The notes beneath the pieces are model-generated. The model was given only the letters and a program-made list of their open reading frames with translations, did not search any database and had not been told where the DNA came from. Below, piece by piece: positions 1 through 9,668 of a stretch of DNA of 64,000 nt. This DNA is from Legionella impletisoli. Its GTDB lineage: Bacteria; Pseudomonadota; Gammaproteobacteria; Legionellales; Legionellaceae. A program made the translations under genes and the position numbers. The stretch lies in the NCBI RefSeq assembly GCF_900639875.1, contig NZ_CAAAIA010000005.1, positions 64,501 to 128,500 of the forward strand. Direction: 5' to 3'. Positions within the stretch are counted from its first letter, which is position 1; each line of letters begins with the position of its first letter.

Positions 1-183
1 ATTCACTAAAGCTTGCAAACCACGACGAGAATGAAAATCTTTTTTGTGTGTTTTAAAGTGCTCAGTCAAGTAATTAATACGGCTAGTCATGATGGATACT
101 TGAACTTCTGAAGAGCCGGTGTCTTGATCAGCTCGTTTGAATTCATTAATGATATCGGTTTTTTGTGCGCTCGTTAGCGACAT
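1..183 (-). CDS. rpsO: 30S ribosomal protein S15 (3' part lies outside the window)
   Basis: S15 binds 16S rRNA in the platform of the small subunit. Translating the minus strand from the ATG at 183 gives [17 protein letters not shown] and then the conserved stretch [20 protein letters not shown], typical of S15. Sixty-one codons are visible; the C-terminus is cut by the left edge. A clear ribosome binding site (CAGGAG, about 7 nt before the ATG) supports the start. It follows truB with 90 nt between them, the usual truB-rpsO(-pnp) order. Confidence 0.96.
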   Translation of the reverse strand, partial: MSLTSAQKTDIINEFKRADQDTGSSEVQVSIMTSRINYLTEHFKTHKKDFHSRRGLQALVN

Positions 184-226
184 TGTTTGCTCCTGAAATT
201 AGCTAAGTCTATCTTCAAAATGATGC

Positions 227-255
227 ATTCTACCAAGGGAACGTACTTGACACAA
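227..255 (-). promoter_or_regulatory. putative rpsO promoter
   Basis: In the truB-rpsO gap, read on the minus strand, a -10 box TAGAAT (5 of 6; 227-232) lies 17 nt from a weak -35 TTGTGT (3 of 6; 250-255). The start point would fall near 220, giving a leader of about 37 nt. A 7-bp inverted repeat (GTACTTG/CAAGTAC, 243-259) overlaps the -35. rpsO has its own promoter in this position in E. coli. The weak -35 keeps this tentative. Confidence 0.4.
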
Positions 256-273
256 GTACTAATCCAGCCTCGC

Positions 274-1185
274 TTAAAAAAGCTTGGAAAAAGAAATCAA
301 CCGTTTTGCTCGCAACTGTTGCGCCTGATCAAATTCTCCTAAACCAATAAATCCTAATTCGTGATGATACAACCGAAATAGTGCTGCGTCAGATCGTTGA
401 CTATACGCTATGGGCTTTCCTTGCCTTAAAGCGATCACGTCATCGTCGGTCAATTCAATCTTAGGCAAAAACTCAACGGCGCGATCAATGGGCAATAAGT
501 ATGTAAGTAATTCTTCTGCCTCACACTGAGTTAATTCGTCTAACGTATGCATTTTATCTTCTTCAAACCCACTCGTATAGGTTCGATGCAGTGACACGAC
601 ATGGGCACCAACTCCAAGTTCATCGCCAATATCTTCCACGAGATTACGAATGTATGTTCCTTTACTGCACCGCACCGTAAGATTGAATAACGTGCCATCA
701 AACGCGTTTAAATTCAATGCATGAATCGTAATATCACGCGCTTTTCGCTCCACTTCCTTACCGGCGCGTGCCAGCCGATACAACGGAACGCCTTGATGTT
801 TTAGAGCGGAAAACATCGAGGGAACTTGTTTAAGGCGACCCTTAAACTTCAAAAGAACGTCTAAAAGCTCAGGTTGAGTCACGGAAAATTGCTCGCATAC
901 AGCTAAAACTTCTCCTGTGGCATCAGCCGTTGAAGTTTTTACGCCTAACTGGCCAACCACTACATACTCTTTATCGGCATTGAGTAAATATTGTGAAAAC
1001 TTTGCGGCTTCGCCAAAGCAAATTGGTAGCATGCCTGTCGCTAAAGGATCAAGACTCCCAGTATGCCCAGCCTTTTTAGCGTTATATAAATGCTTTACTT
1101 TTTGCAGAATGTAATTCGAGGTGCATCCTTCAGGTTTATTCAGCAGTAAAATTCCATGAACCGCTCTTTTATTCGCTCTGCTCAT
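274..1185 (-). CDS. truB: tRNA pseudouridine(55) synthase TruB
   Basis: Makes pseudouridine 55 in the T-loop of elongator tRNAs. The N-terminus has the TruB signature [14 protein letters not shown], and [20 protein letters not shown] carries the catalytic Asp; [15 protein letters not shown] is the third family motif. The product is 303 aa, normal for the family. The reading frame stays open to an ATG at 1212, but [18 protein letters not shown] (ATG at 1185) fits TruB N-termini and leaves only a 17-nt overlap with rbfA, so 1185 is preferred. It is co-oriented with rbfA and infB. Confidence 0.95.
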   Translation of the reverse strand: MSRANKRAVHGILLLNKPEGCTSNYILQKVKHLYNAKKAGHTGSLDPLATGMLPICFGEAAKFSQYLLNADKEYVVVGQLGVKTSTADATGEVLAVCEQFSVTQPELLDVLLKFKGRLKQVPSMFSALKHQGVPLYRLARAGKEVERKARDITIHALNLNAFDGTLFNLTVRCSKGTYIRNLVEDIGDELGVGAHVVSLHRTYTSGFEEDKMHTLDELTQCEAEELLTYLLPIDRAVEFLPKIELTDDDVIALRQGKPIAYSQRSDAALFRLYHHELGFIGLGEFDQAQQLRAKRLISFSKLF

Positions 1186-1537
1186 CGTCTTTTGGTGTGT
1201 TTGCCTCATCAATTAATCGGCTAAGGTGTTTGCCATATTCAATGGATTCATCAAACACAAAATGAAGCTCCGGCACGACGCGAAGTTTCATATTTTTAGC
1301 AATCTGGCTTCGCAAATAGCCAGAGGCTGCATTTAATACTTCAGCCGCTACACTTGGATCATCCAAAAGCACCGTAAAGTAAATTTTGGCATGACTTAAA
1401 TCTTTTGATACCTTAGCACCCGATAAGGTAATAAACCCCTTTAATCTCGGATCTGAAATCTCGCGTTGAATAATTGGGGCAAGGATACGAAGCATCGTTT
1501 CTGCGATTCTATCCGTTCGTTTAAATTCTTTGCTCAT
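1169..1537 (-). CDS. rbfA: 30S ribosome-binding factor A
   Basis: RbfA binds the maturing 30S subunit and is needed for late 16S rRNA processing and cold adaptation. The 122-aa product starts [20 protein letters not shown] and contains the family core [10 protein letters not shown] and [13 protein letters not shown] (KH-like fold). The ATG at 1537 has a strong GGAGAG ribosome binding site, which also lies in a possible hairpin. The 3' end overlaps the start of truB, as is usual in infB-rbfA-truB operons. Confidence 0.95.
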   Translation of the reverse strand: MSKEFKRTDRIAETMLRILAPIIQREISDPRLKGFITLSGAKVSKDLSHAKIYFTVLLDDPSVAAEVLNAASGYLRSQIAKNMKLRVVPELHFVFDESIEYGKHLSRLIDEANTPKDDEQSE

Positions 1538-1540
1538 AGG

Positions 1541-1564
1541 ATTCTCTCCATATTTTGGAGAATA
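1541..1564 (-). promoter_or_regulatory. hairpin that would cover the rbfA ribosome binding site
   Basis: On the minus strand the sequence just before the rbfA ATG can pair TCTCC (1557-1561) with GGAGA (1545-1549) across a 7-nt loop, with further imperfect A/T pairs outside. The GGAGA arm is the Shine-Dalgarno sequence itself. This would lower rbfA translation when folded. RbfA is a cold-shock protein in E. coli, so temperature- or 30S-dependent control is conceivable, but only the pairing is seen here. Confidence 0.3.
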
Positions 1565-1662
1565 TTAAACTCGTTGAGCCGCAAAGCTAAAAGCGTTACG
1601 GAGTGAACATTTAGAATAAAGCTTTATCCGTAAACATTTGCATGCGGCTCTCATAGACATTC

Positions 1663-4251
1663 CTAGCTCATCACCGGTTTAATTTCCACCGTTTCATAGA
1701 CTTCAATCAAGTCACCCTCTTTGACGTCGTTATAATTTTTCACGCCAATACCACATTCCATGCCTTGACGGACTTCTAAAACATCATCTTTAAAGCGTCG
1801 CAAAGACTCAAGTGTGCCTTCGTAAATTACCACGTTATTGCGTAATACACGGATAGGATTGTTGCGTTTAATAACGCCTTCAACCACCATACATCCGGCA
1901 ATTGCTCCAAGCTTAGGCGAACGGAACACATCGCGCACTTCAGCAACGCCAATAATTTCTTCTTTGAATTGTGGTTCAAGCATTCCAGTTAGAGCACCTT
2001 TCACTTGATCCACAATATCATAGATCACGCTGAAGTATTGTAGTGCAACTGCTTCGTTTTCAGCTAATCGTTTTGCACTTGCATCAGCCCTAACATTAAA
2101 CCCGATGAGCAAGGCATTCGATGCGATGGCCAAATGAACATCAGACTCCGTAATTCCACCAACACCACTGGCAACAATTTTAACGCCTACTTCATCGGTG
2201 GAAAGCTTAACTAAGGCATCGGAAATGGCTTCTACTGAACCTTGTGTATCCGCTTTAAGCACAACATTTAAAACCTTTGTTTCACCTGCTGCCATGGTGT
2301 CCATAATGCCTTCCAATGAAGCCTTTTGGCGTCTGGCTAATTTCACATCACGGAATTTTCCTTGACGGAATAAAGCCACTTCTCGTGCGCGTTTTTCATC
2401 AGGAACCACGATCGCCTCATCCCCTGCGTGAGGAATAGCTGATAACCCTAAGACCTCGACAGGAATAGAAGGTCCAGCACTATCCACCATGGTGCCATTA
2501 TCACTAATGAGGGCTCGTACCTTACCGTATTGCAATCCAGCAAGTAAAATATCGCCTTTATGCAACGTTCCATTTTGTACCAGTACCGTTGCAACCGGAC
2601 CTCGGCCTTTATCGAGTTTCGACTCGATCACAACGCCTTTGGCTGCACCATCGGTATGGGCTTGCAGTTCTAATACTTCCGCTTGAAGCAAAATAGAATC
2701 CAGAAGATCTTCGATGCCTAGTCCCGTTTTAGCCGAGATATTGATATACATCGTATCACCACCCCAAGATTCAGGGATCACTTCATGAGCAGATAGCTCA
2801 TTCATCACACGTTCAGGATCAACACCTGGTTTATCCATCTTATTGATAGCAACAATTAAAGGGACATTGGCGGCTTTAGCATGATGGATCGCTTCAATCG
2901 TTTGCGGTTTAACGCCATCATCAGCGGCCACAATCAAAATCACGATATCGGTCGCTTGCGCGCCACGAGCTCTCATGGCGGTAAATGCAGCATGGCCAGG
3001 GGTATCTAAGAAAGTGATCTCCCCTTTCGGTGTGGTCACATGATAGGCACCAATGTGTTGAGTAATACCTCCTGCTTCTCCAGCAGCCACCTTTGTGCGA
3101 CGAATATAATCCAAAAGAGAGGTTTTTCCATGGTCTACGTGCCCCATAATGGTCACAACCGGTGCTCGTGTCACGTTCTCACTACCGTGACTGACAACAT
3201 CTCCTAATGACTGTTCAATTTCATCTTCTTTTAATGGCTTAGCAATATGGCCCATTTCTTCAACCACAATGATGGCGGTTTCTTGGTCAATCACTTGGTT
3301 GATGGTCGCCATTGCTCCGAGCCCCATCATCACTTTAATTACTTCTGCGGCTTTAACGGACATACGTTTTGCCAAATCAGCCACCGTTATGGTTTCAGGA
3401 ATAGTAACTTCCCGAATGACAGGCGCTGTAGGCTTAGCAAAGCCATGCGTTAACGCCTCTTCCGCTTCGCGATATTTCTCAGACTTCTCATTCGACTTAC
3501 GCTTTTTGCCTTTATGGCGTTTGCCATGTGCAAAAATATCGCGTTCTTGCTCTTCAACATCAGGATGATATTTACCTTTTTTCTTTCCACGTTTGAATTC
3601 ATCACGTTCTCCCTCGCGCTCTTCTTTAGGAAATGATTTGCGCTTGGCTGCTCGTTCAGCTTTCTTCTCTTCAGAGGGCTGCTCTTCCACTTCGGCTGCG
3701 GCTTGTTCTGTTGGCTCAGCTGCTTCAGTCTGAGCGGCTTCCTCTTTTGTCTCTTCGGTTTCTTCGGTTGCTAACTCAGTCTCTTCTTTGATTTCTGCAT
3801 TAGACTCTTCAACCTCTACTTCTGATGCTGCTTCTTGCTCAGGATGTTCGCCTGCGAGCTCTGCCACTTCAGATGCTTCGGTACTAATAGGAGCAACTTC
3901 TTCTACTTCATCCAGAGTTTCATCTGGTTGCACTTCAGGTTGCTCAAGAAGAGAGCGCTTGACGTACGTTCGTTTTTTACGAACTTCAATATTGACTGTT
4001 TTACCACTATGAGCATCATTACCTAGCGTCACTTGCGAAACACTTTTTCTTCGTAACGTAATACGCTCGGGCGATGGGCGAGCTTCTCGAGCACCGCCTT
4101 TCAAGTGATTGAGTAAAATACGCTTTTGCTCTTCATTGACTGTCTGCTGATCATCAGTAATAGACAATCCAGCTTCCTGCAACTGGTTTAATAAGCGCTC
4201 AACTGGTATCCCAACAACTTGAGCTAATTGTTTAACCGTCACATCCGCCAT
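1663..4251 (-). CDS. infB: translation initiation factor IF-2
   Basis: GTPase that places fMet-tRNA on the 30S subunit and promotes subunit joining. The 862-aa protein begins with the IF2-N module ([20 protein letters not shown]), followed by a long Glu/Ala-rich and then Lys/Arg-rich linker (about residues 80-260), a second IF2-N-like module ([20 protein letters not shown]), and the GTPase core with GHVDHGKTS (about residues 367-375), DTPGHAAF and NKMD. The C-terminal half has the usual domains II-IV ending in the fMet-tRNA-binding part. It lies between nusA and rbfA, the standard order. Confidence 0.97.
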   Translation of the reverse strand: MADVTVKQLAQVVGIPVERLLNQLQEAGLSITDDQQTVNEEQKRILLNHLKGGAREARPSPERITLRRKSVSQVTLGNDAHSGKTVNIEVRKKRTYVKRSLLEQPEVQPDETLDEVEEVAPISTEASEVAELAGEHPEQEAASEVEVEESNAEIKEETELATEETEETKEEAAQTEAAEPTEQAAAEVEEQPSEEKKAERAAKRKSFPKEEREGERDEFKRGKKKGKYHPDVEEQERDIFAHGKRHKGKKRKSNEKSEKYREAEEALTHGFAKPTAPVIREVTIPETITVADLAKRMSVKAAEVIKVMMGLGAMATINQVIDQETAIIVVEEMGHIAKPLKEDEIEQSLGDVVSHGSENVTRAPVVTIMGHVDHGKTSLLDYIRRTKVAAGEAGGITQHIGAYHVTTPKGEITFLDTPGHAAFTAMRARGAQATDIVILIVAADDGVKPQTIEAIHHAKAANVPLIVAINKMDKPGVDPERVMNELSAHEVIPESWGGDTMYINISAKTGLGIEDLLDSILLQAEVLELQAHTDGAAKGVVIESKLDKGRGPVATVLVQNGTLHKGDILLAGLQYGKVRALISDNGTMVDSAGPSIPVEVLGLSAIPHAGDEAIVVPDEKRAREVALFRQGKFRDVKLARRQKASLEGIMDTMAAGETKVLNVVLKADTQGSVEAISDALVKLSTDEVGVKIVASGVGGITESDVHLAIASNALLIGFNVRADASAKRLAENEAVALQYFSVIYDIVDQVKGALTGMLEPQFKEEIIGVAEVRDVFRSPKLGAIAGCMVVEGVIKRNNPIRVLRNNVVIYEGTLESLRRFKDDVLEVRQGMECGIGVKNYNDVKEGDLIEVYETVEIKPVMS

Positions 4252-4360
4252 AATTTAATCCTCTTCCAGCTATCTCAAGACAGAATGCGCGCTTTATCTT
4301 ATAACGTCATCATGATCTTGAGAGGCATATCAATTTAGTGTTCATCGTTTTAATAAAGCA

Positions 4361-5845
4361 TTAAGCTTCATCAGACTGAAACCACGGTTCACGCGCTTTC
4401 ATAATTAAGGCACCGGCTTTCTCTTCAGTCATGCCTTTAATTTCAAGAAGTTCATCAACGGACTGTTCAGCCAGATCATCCATTGTTTTAACCCCTAATT
4501 TGGCAAGCTCATTGGCAAGCTCATCCGTCATTCCCTCCATGGTTAATAAACTTTCGTCAACTTCCCCAGCATCGCTTGAAGTCAGCGCTTGGGTTAACAA
4601 CGTATCGTTTGCTCGATTTCGAAGTTCTTCCACAATTTCTTCATCAAATTCTTCAATTGCCAGCAATTCATCTTTTGGAACATAGGCTATCTCTTCTAAA
4701 GAAGAAAACCCATGAGCAAGAAGTAAACTAGCAATTTCTTCATCAATTTCCAGCGCGGTCGTAAAGAGCTTCACTATCTTTGAAGACTCTTCCTGGCTTT
4801 TATCTTCAAATTCTTCAACCGTCATTACATTGAGCGTCCAACCAGTTAACTGGCTAGCAAGACGAACATTTTGACCATTACGCCCGATTGCTTGAGATAA
4901 TTGTTCTTTTTGTACGGCCAAATCCATGGTGTGGGAATCTTCATCAACTACAATTGATGTAATTTCTGCTGGCGCCATCGCGTTTATAACGAGCTGGGCT
5001 GGATTATCATCCCAAAGCACGATGTCAACACGTTCCCCGCCTAACTCACTGGAGACAGCTTGAACACGAGCACCGCGCATACCGACACACGCGCCAATGG
5101 GATCAATGCGTCCATCGTTGGTCTTTACAGCAATTTTAGCACGGCTTCCAGGTTCGCGCGCAGCGGCTTTAATTTCAATTACGTTCTCGCCAATTTCAGG
5201 CACCTCGATGCGGAACAATTCAATCAGCATTTCATTGCGAGTACGGCTTACCAGCAATTGTGGACCACGCGATTGTTCTACGATGTCATAAAGATACGCG
5301 CGTACGCGATCATTGGTTCGAAACATCTCTTGTGGCAGCATTTCACAACGTGGCATAAACGCTTCCGCTTTTCCGCCAAGATCAATAATCACGTTGTCGC
5401 GAGTGACCTTTTTAACCATGCCATAAACGAGCTGGCCAAGCTTACTTTTAAATTGATCCACGACAAGCTTACGCTCGGCTTCGCGGACTTTTTGCATAAT
5501 GACCTGACGAGCCGTTTGCGCGGCAATACGGCCAAATTCAATGGATTGCATAGGCTCTTCGATGCGATCACCTTCTTCGGCATCGGGTTTGCGTTCACGC
5601 GCTTCTTCTACAGTGAGTTGACGCTCTGGAAATTCAATTTCCTCTTCTGGAAGGACTTCCCAATATCGAAAGGTTTCATATTCGCCAGTTCTTGGATCCA
5701 AATGAACTCGTACACCCAACTCCATCCCTGAAAGCTTTCTCGTTGCAGACTCCAATGCCGCCTGAATTGCTTCCAGAACCACTTCTTTGCTTACGCCTTT
5801 TTCATTCGATAACGCTTCAGCAACTAATAACAATTCTTTGCTCAT
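4361..5845 (-). CDS. nusA: transcription termination/antitermination protein NusA
   Basis: RNA polymerase-binding factor that controls pausing, termination and antitermination. It contains, in order, the N-terminal polymerase-binding domain ([18 protein letters not shown]), an S1 domain, two KH domains ([28 protein letters not shown]) and two C-terminal acidic repeats ([29 protein letters not shown]). Length is 494 aa, like E. coli NusA. The frame is open to 5857, but the ATG at 5845 has a GAGG site 6 nt upstream and matches the family start. rimP ends 11 nt upstream. Confidence 0.96.
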   Translation of the reverse strand: MSKELLLVAEALSNEKGVSKEVVLEAIQAALESATRKLSGMELGVRVHLDPRTGEYETFRYWEVLPEEEIEFPERQLTVEEARERKPDAEEGDRIEEPMQSIEFGRIAAQTARQVIMQKVREAERKLVVDQFKSKLGQLVYGMVKKVTRDNVIIDLGGKAEAFMPRCEMLPQEMFRTNDRVRAYLYDIVEQSRGPQLLVSRTRNEMLIELFRIEVPEIGENVIEIKAAAREPGSRAKIAVKTNDGRIDPIGACVGMRGARVQAVSSELGGERVDIVLWDDNPAQLVINAMAPAEITSIVVDEDSHTMDLAVQKEQLSQAIGRNGQNVRLASQLTGWTLNVMTVEEFEDKSQEESSKIVKLFTTALEIDEEIASLLLAHGFSSLEEIAYVPKDELLAIEEFDEEIVEELRNRANDTLLTQALTSSDAGEVDESLLTMEGMTDELANELAKLGVKTMDDLAEQSVDELLEIKGMTEEKAGALIMKAREPWFQSDEA

Positions 5846-5856
5846 TATTCGCCTCA

Positions 5857-6300
5857 CTAGACTGTCAAATATGCTTTCACAATATTAGAAATAAGAAACT
5901 CCTGCTGATCATCACCGACTTGCAAGCGCAAGACGTCATCTTCAGCAGAAATAATTTTGCCGGTGAACTTACGTTTTCCCGCAACCGGCTTAGAGAGTTT
6001 GATCGAGACTTCTTGCCCTGCAAACATAGAATACTGCCAGCTGTAAAAAAGAGGCCGAGGAATACCTGGAGAAGATATTTCAAGACGATAATTTCCTGAA
6101 ATGGGGTCTTCTACATCAAGCAATGAACTCACTTGTCGACTTACGCGCTCACAATCATCAATCCCAATACCGTCTTCATGATCGATATAAATTCGCAGCA
6201 ACGAGTGCTTGCCTTGGGCAAGATATTCACATCCCCAGAATCGGTAACCCATGTCTTCGATGACAGGCGCCAGAAGCTGTTCAAGTTCGTTTTGTAGCAT
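5857..6300 (-). CDS. rimP: ribosome maturation factor RimP
   Basis: Needed for 30S subunit maturation. The 147-aa product has the RimP N-domain ([21 protein letters not shown]) with [23 protein letters not shown] following, and the motif [14 protein letters not shown] before the SH3-like C-domain. It is the first protein gene after tRNA-fMet and directly precedes nusA, as in the E. coli metY-rimP-nusA-infB transcription unit. Confidence 0.94.
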   Translation of the reverse strand: MLQNELEQLLAPVIEDMGYRFWGCEYLAQGKHSLLRIYIDHEDGIGIDDCERVSRQVSSLLDVEDPISGNYRLEISSPGIPRPLFYSWQYSMFAGQEVSIKLSKPVAGKRKFTGKIISAEDDVLRLQVGDDQQEFLISNIVKAYLTV

Positions 6301-6423
6301 AGACCTCTCTTGACATAACGGACAGCAGACAACTGTACTTACGTATATCTAATTATTAAACCTAGAAATCTTCAGTTTTAAACACTTACAATGATCCGCA
6401 TCGACCTTTGGCGAATTCTAGAT

Positions 6424-6449
6424 AATAAAAAACCCCATAAGCGGGGTTT
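6424..6449 (-). terminator. rho-independent terminator after tRNA-fMet
   Basis: Read on the minus strand, 13 nt past the tRNA 3' end, there is a stem AACCCC (6443-6448) / GGGGTT (6431-6436) with a 6-nt loop, extended by one A-T pair. It is followed directly by a T-run (TTTTTTATTA). This should end most transcripts from the tRNA promoter before rimP, so rimP-nusA-infB would depend on read-through or a further promoter in 6301-6423, where I see no clear one. Confidence 0.85.
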
Positions 6450-6461
6450 AATATAAATAAT

Positions 6462-6538
<77 letters not shown>

Positions 6539-6551
6539 TCAATTGTGGCTA

Positions 6552-6580
6552 ATTATAAGCACTTGTTATGGAGATATCAA
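6552..6580 (-). promoter_or_regulatory. strong sigma-70 promoter of tRNA-fMet
   Basis: On the minus strand, -35 TTGATA (6575-6580; 5 of 6) is separated by exactly 17 nt from a perfect -10 TATAAT (6552-6557). The start would be near 6545, a few bases before the mature tRNA 5' end at 6538. It lies in the gap between the nuoN stop and the tRNA, so the tRNA is expressed independently of the nuo operon. Confidence 0.85.
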
Positions 6581-6618
6581 GCCTTCATAACAAATAAATT
6601 CTTTAATCTTGCAATATG

Positions 6619-8058
6619 TTATGAAAATGCATTCATACAGGCAGCAACCAATGCTCCTGGAAAAATGCCAAAATATAATAATGAGAGACAGTTCACCGAA
6701 AATATAAGCTTTGTTATGGGAGTTATCTGAATCGCGCTTTGCTCTTCGGCATCTTCAAAGTACATCACTTTAATAAGACGCAGATAATAAAAGGCCCCAA
6801 TCACAGCAAAAGCCAATCCAACGACAGCAACCCAAGTCAATTGTACATCCACCAATGCCTTAAGTACTAATAATTTAGTAAAAAAACCAACGGTAGGGGG
6901 AACACCAGCCATAGAAAATAGGATGATCATCATAAGAAATGCAAGCCATGGGCTGCGTTTGTTAAGTCCTTTTAAATCGCTTATCTGTTCTACCTCAAGT
7001 CCAGAACGAGACATCAATACAATTAAGCCAAATGCACCCACAGACATCAAAGAATAAATTAATACGTAATAGAGTGCTGCAGCGTAACCAGCCGGCGAAG
7101 CAGCTAGAACACCAAAAAGTGCATAACCCATATGAGAAATGGCTGAATACGCAAAAAGGCGTTTTAGGTTACTTTGAGCGATGGCCAGCAAATTCCCTAT
7201 ACCCGTTGAGAAAAGTGCCATGATTAACAATAGATGTTGCCATTGAGGAGCAACATCTACTAGACCTAATGTTAATAATCGAAGAGCCATACCAACGGCA
7301 GCAATTTTGGGTGCGGCACTGATAAATAGCGTGACGGAAGTTGGGGCGCCTTGATAGACATCTGGAGCCCACATATGAAAAGGCGCTGCTGCAAGCTTAA
7401 ATCCAATCCCCGCAACAATGAACACTAAAGCAAACGAAAGCAAGCCACTTTGCTCTTGCCAGTTTGTGGAGATAGCTTTAGCAACCGCTGCTAAATCCAG
7501 CTCACCTGTTGCGCCAAAGACCAATGAGATCCCATACAATAGCATCCCAGAAGCAATCGCTCCCATGACAAAATATTTCATCGCTGCTTCAGAAGCATCA
7601 CTATTCGTTCTACGAATTGCTGTCATGGCATAAAGCGGTAATGATAGTAATTCCAAGCCGAGATAAACGGTTAACATGGAGTGGGCGGACACCAATATCA
7701 TCATACCTAAGGTTGAAAACAACCCAAGCACATAATAATCGCCCGAGGGCATATTTCGTTCTTCAAGGTAATCCTTAGAATACCAAAAACAGAGAAAGAC
7801 CGAGATTGCGATGAATAGTTTCATGAGTTGAGCGATATCATCGCTGATAAATAAACCATTAAAAATGATGGCTTGATATTGATTAAAGAGTAAAAAACTA
7901 CAAAAACCGGACAAAACCAAACCAATCAAAGCACAGTACCAAGCAATTGCTGTTTTGTGTTGACGAAAAAATAACTCGCCAACCAAGGCAATGCACGCCG
8001 TGACGAGAATAATCATCTCCGGTAATGCCACATGAATATTATTAAGTATCTCGGTCAT
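6619..8058 (-). CDS. nuoN: NADH-quinone oxidoreductase subunit N
   Basis: Antiporter-like proton-pumping membrane subunit of complex I (Mrp family). The 479-aa product is almost entirely hydrophobic helices and has the family stretch [19 protein letters not shown] and [12 protein letters not shown] with the key Glu. The frame is open to 8079, but the ATG at 8058 ([15 protein letters not shown]) has an AAGG site and starts like other NuoN proteins. It is the last gene of the 14-gene nuo operon, 33 nt after nuoM. Confidence 0.95.
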   Translation of the reverse strand: MTEILNNIHVALPEMIILVTACIALVGELFFRQHKTAIAWYCALIGLVLSGFCSFLLFNQYQAIIFNGLFISDDIAQLMKLFIAISVFLCFWYSKDYLEERNMPSGDYYVLGLFSTLGMMILVSAHSMLTVYLGLELLSLPLYAMTAIRRTNSDASEAAMKYFVMGAIASGMLLYGISLVFGATGELDLAAVAKAISTNWQEQSGLLSFALVFIVAGIGFKLAAAPFHMWAPDVYQGAPTSVTLFISAAPKIAAVGMALRLLTLGLVDVAPQWQHLLLIMALFSTGIGNLLAIAQSNLKRLFAYSAISHMGYALFGVLAASPAGYAAALYYVLIYSLMSVGAFGLIVLMSRSGLEVEQISDLKGLNKRSPWLAFLMMIILFSMAGVPPTVGFFTKLLVLKALVDVQLTWVAVVGLAFAVIGAFYYLRLIKVMYFEDAEEQSAIQITPITKLIFSVNCLSLLYFGIFPGALVAACMNAFS

Positions 8059-8091
8059 GTTACTAAACCTTACGTACATTTATTGAAGAAG

Positions 8092-9597
8092 TTAAAGTTT
8101 TGATTTATCCGCCTGAGCCAGCGTATAACTTACGGTATGGTGAACATACTCTAGCATGGGTTTAGGATAAACTCCCATTCCAACCACCATCAGTGCCAAT
8201 AAAACATAAGCACTGAGTTCAAAGCCAGAGAGGTCTTTAAGCTCAGCAACTCGCTCATTCGCAATAGGTCCATATATCACTCGTTTATACATCCAAAGGG
8301 TATAAGCTGCACCAATTATTAAAGTAGTTGCGGCCCAAAAAGCCATCCAAAAACCCGCTTTCATGCTGCCTAAGATCACCATGAACTCTCCAACAAATCC
8401 AGATGTTCCAGGTAACCCCGCATTAGCCATGGCAAATAACATAAAAAAGGAGGCAAAGACTGGCATCGTATTCACAATGCCACCAAAATCTTTAATTTGA
8501 CGCGTGTGCATGCGATCATAAACGTAGCCAACACCAGCAAACATGGCACTGGACACAAACGCGTGTGAAATCATGACCACAATAGCACCTTCTAACACTA
8601 ACCCAGCGCTGCGTAAGCTGGCATGCTCAGCAATTGCGAAAATCGCAAAGCATCCTAAGGTCACAAAACCCATATGCGAAATCGAAGAATAAGCAATGAG
8701 TCGTTTCATGTCTTGCTGAATAATAGCGACTAACCCAATATAAACCACTGCAATCAAGGATAAGACAACCATGAACATCGCATAATGATTACACGCATCT
8801 GGAACGATAGGGAGTGCAAATCGAATAAATCCATAAGCGCCTAATTTCAATAATACAGCAGCTAACACGATGGATCCGCCAGCAGGCGCTTCCGTGTGTG
8901 CATCAGGCAACCAAGTATGAACTGGGAACATCGGAATTTTAATAGCAAAACCCAGAAAAAACGCGATAAAGATAAGCGTTTGAGCAGTCATACCCAGTTT
9001 GACTGCATACAATGTTTCAATCTTAAATGTACCCGCTAAATATCCAAGATATAAGAATGAAGCCAGCATGAGCACTGAGCCCAAAAAGGTATATAAAAAG
9101 AATTTTATAGCTGCATAGACGCGGTTATCGGAACCCCAAACACCGATAATCAAATACATCGGAATAAGTGTCGCTTCCCAAAAGATATAAAATAAAATAG
9201 CATCCAGGGATGCAAAAACTCCGACTAAAAATCCTTGCATAATTAAAAAGGCAGCCAAATATTGACCAACGCGTTTTTTAATGCTGTCCCATGTGGCAAG
9301 AATCACGATTAGATTCGTGAATACGGTAAGTACAATGAGTAGCAACGACAAACCATCAATACCTAAGCTGTAGTTAATACCAAGCGCAGGCATCCAAGCC
9401 GATTCATCAACGTATTGCATGCCAATCGTATTTAGATCAAATCCTGTTACCAAAGGAATGCAAATCAAGAGCGTCAAAATAACGGTAAATAAAGCCAAAT
9501 ATCTCGAGGTATTGGGGCTTTTATCATCTCCGGTTAAAAATACAAAAACACCGCCAATAATCGGCAACCAAATTAATAGATTGAGCAAATGATGCAT
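8092..9597 (-). CDS. nuoM: NADH-quinone oxidoreductase subunit M
   Basis: Second antiporter-like proton-pumping subunit of complex I. The 501-aa multi-pass protein contains FYIFWEATLIPMYLIIGVWG with the conserved Glu of helix 5, the broken-helix region PVHTWLPDAHTEAPAGGS, and MKRLIAYSSISHMGFV. Length matches E. coli NuoM (509 aa). It lies between nuoL and nuoN on the same strand. Confidence 0.96.
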   Translation of the reverse strand: MHHLLNLLIWLPIIGGVFVFLTGDDKSPNTSRYLALFTVILTLLICIPLVTGFDLNTIGMQYVDESAWMPALGINYSLGIDGLSLLLIVLTVFTNLIVILATWDSIKKRVGQYLAAFLIMQGFLVGVFASLDAILFYIFWEATLIPMYLIIGVWGSDNRVYAAIKFFLYTFLGSVLMLASFLYLGYLAGTFKIETLYAVKLGMTAQTLIFIAFFLGFAIKIPMFPVHTWLPDAHTEAPAGGSIVLAAVLLKLGAYGFIRFALPIVPDACNHYAMFMVVLSLIAVVYIGLVAIIQQDMKRLIAYSSISHMGFVTLGCFAIFAIAEHASLRSAGLVLEGAIVVMISHAFVSSAMFAGVGYVYDRMHTRQIKDFGGIVNTMPVFASFFMLFAMANAGLPGTSGFVGEFMVILGSMKAGFWMAFWAATTLIIGAAYTLWMYKRVIYGPIANERVAELKDLSGFELSAYVLLALMVVGMGVYPKPMLEYVHHTVSYTLAQADKSKL

Positions 9598-9668
9598 ACC
9601 CTTACCTTATGTTCTGCCTGCGTGCTTCAGGACGTTAAAACAAAGCCTACAATAGACTCAAACGCCCC

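Noticed and set aside
5060-5731. Long frame of 223 codons antisense to nusA
   Set aside because: Lies wholly inside the well-supported nusA gene; composition is what antisense of a coding frame gives.
6309-6335. TTGACA on the plus strand as a promoter
   Set aside because: No -10 at fitting distance and it would point into the minus-strand tRNA; a chance match.
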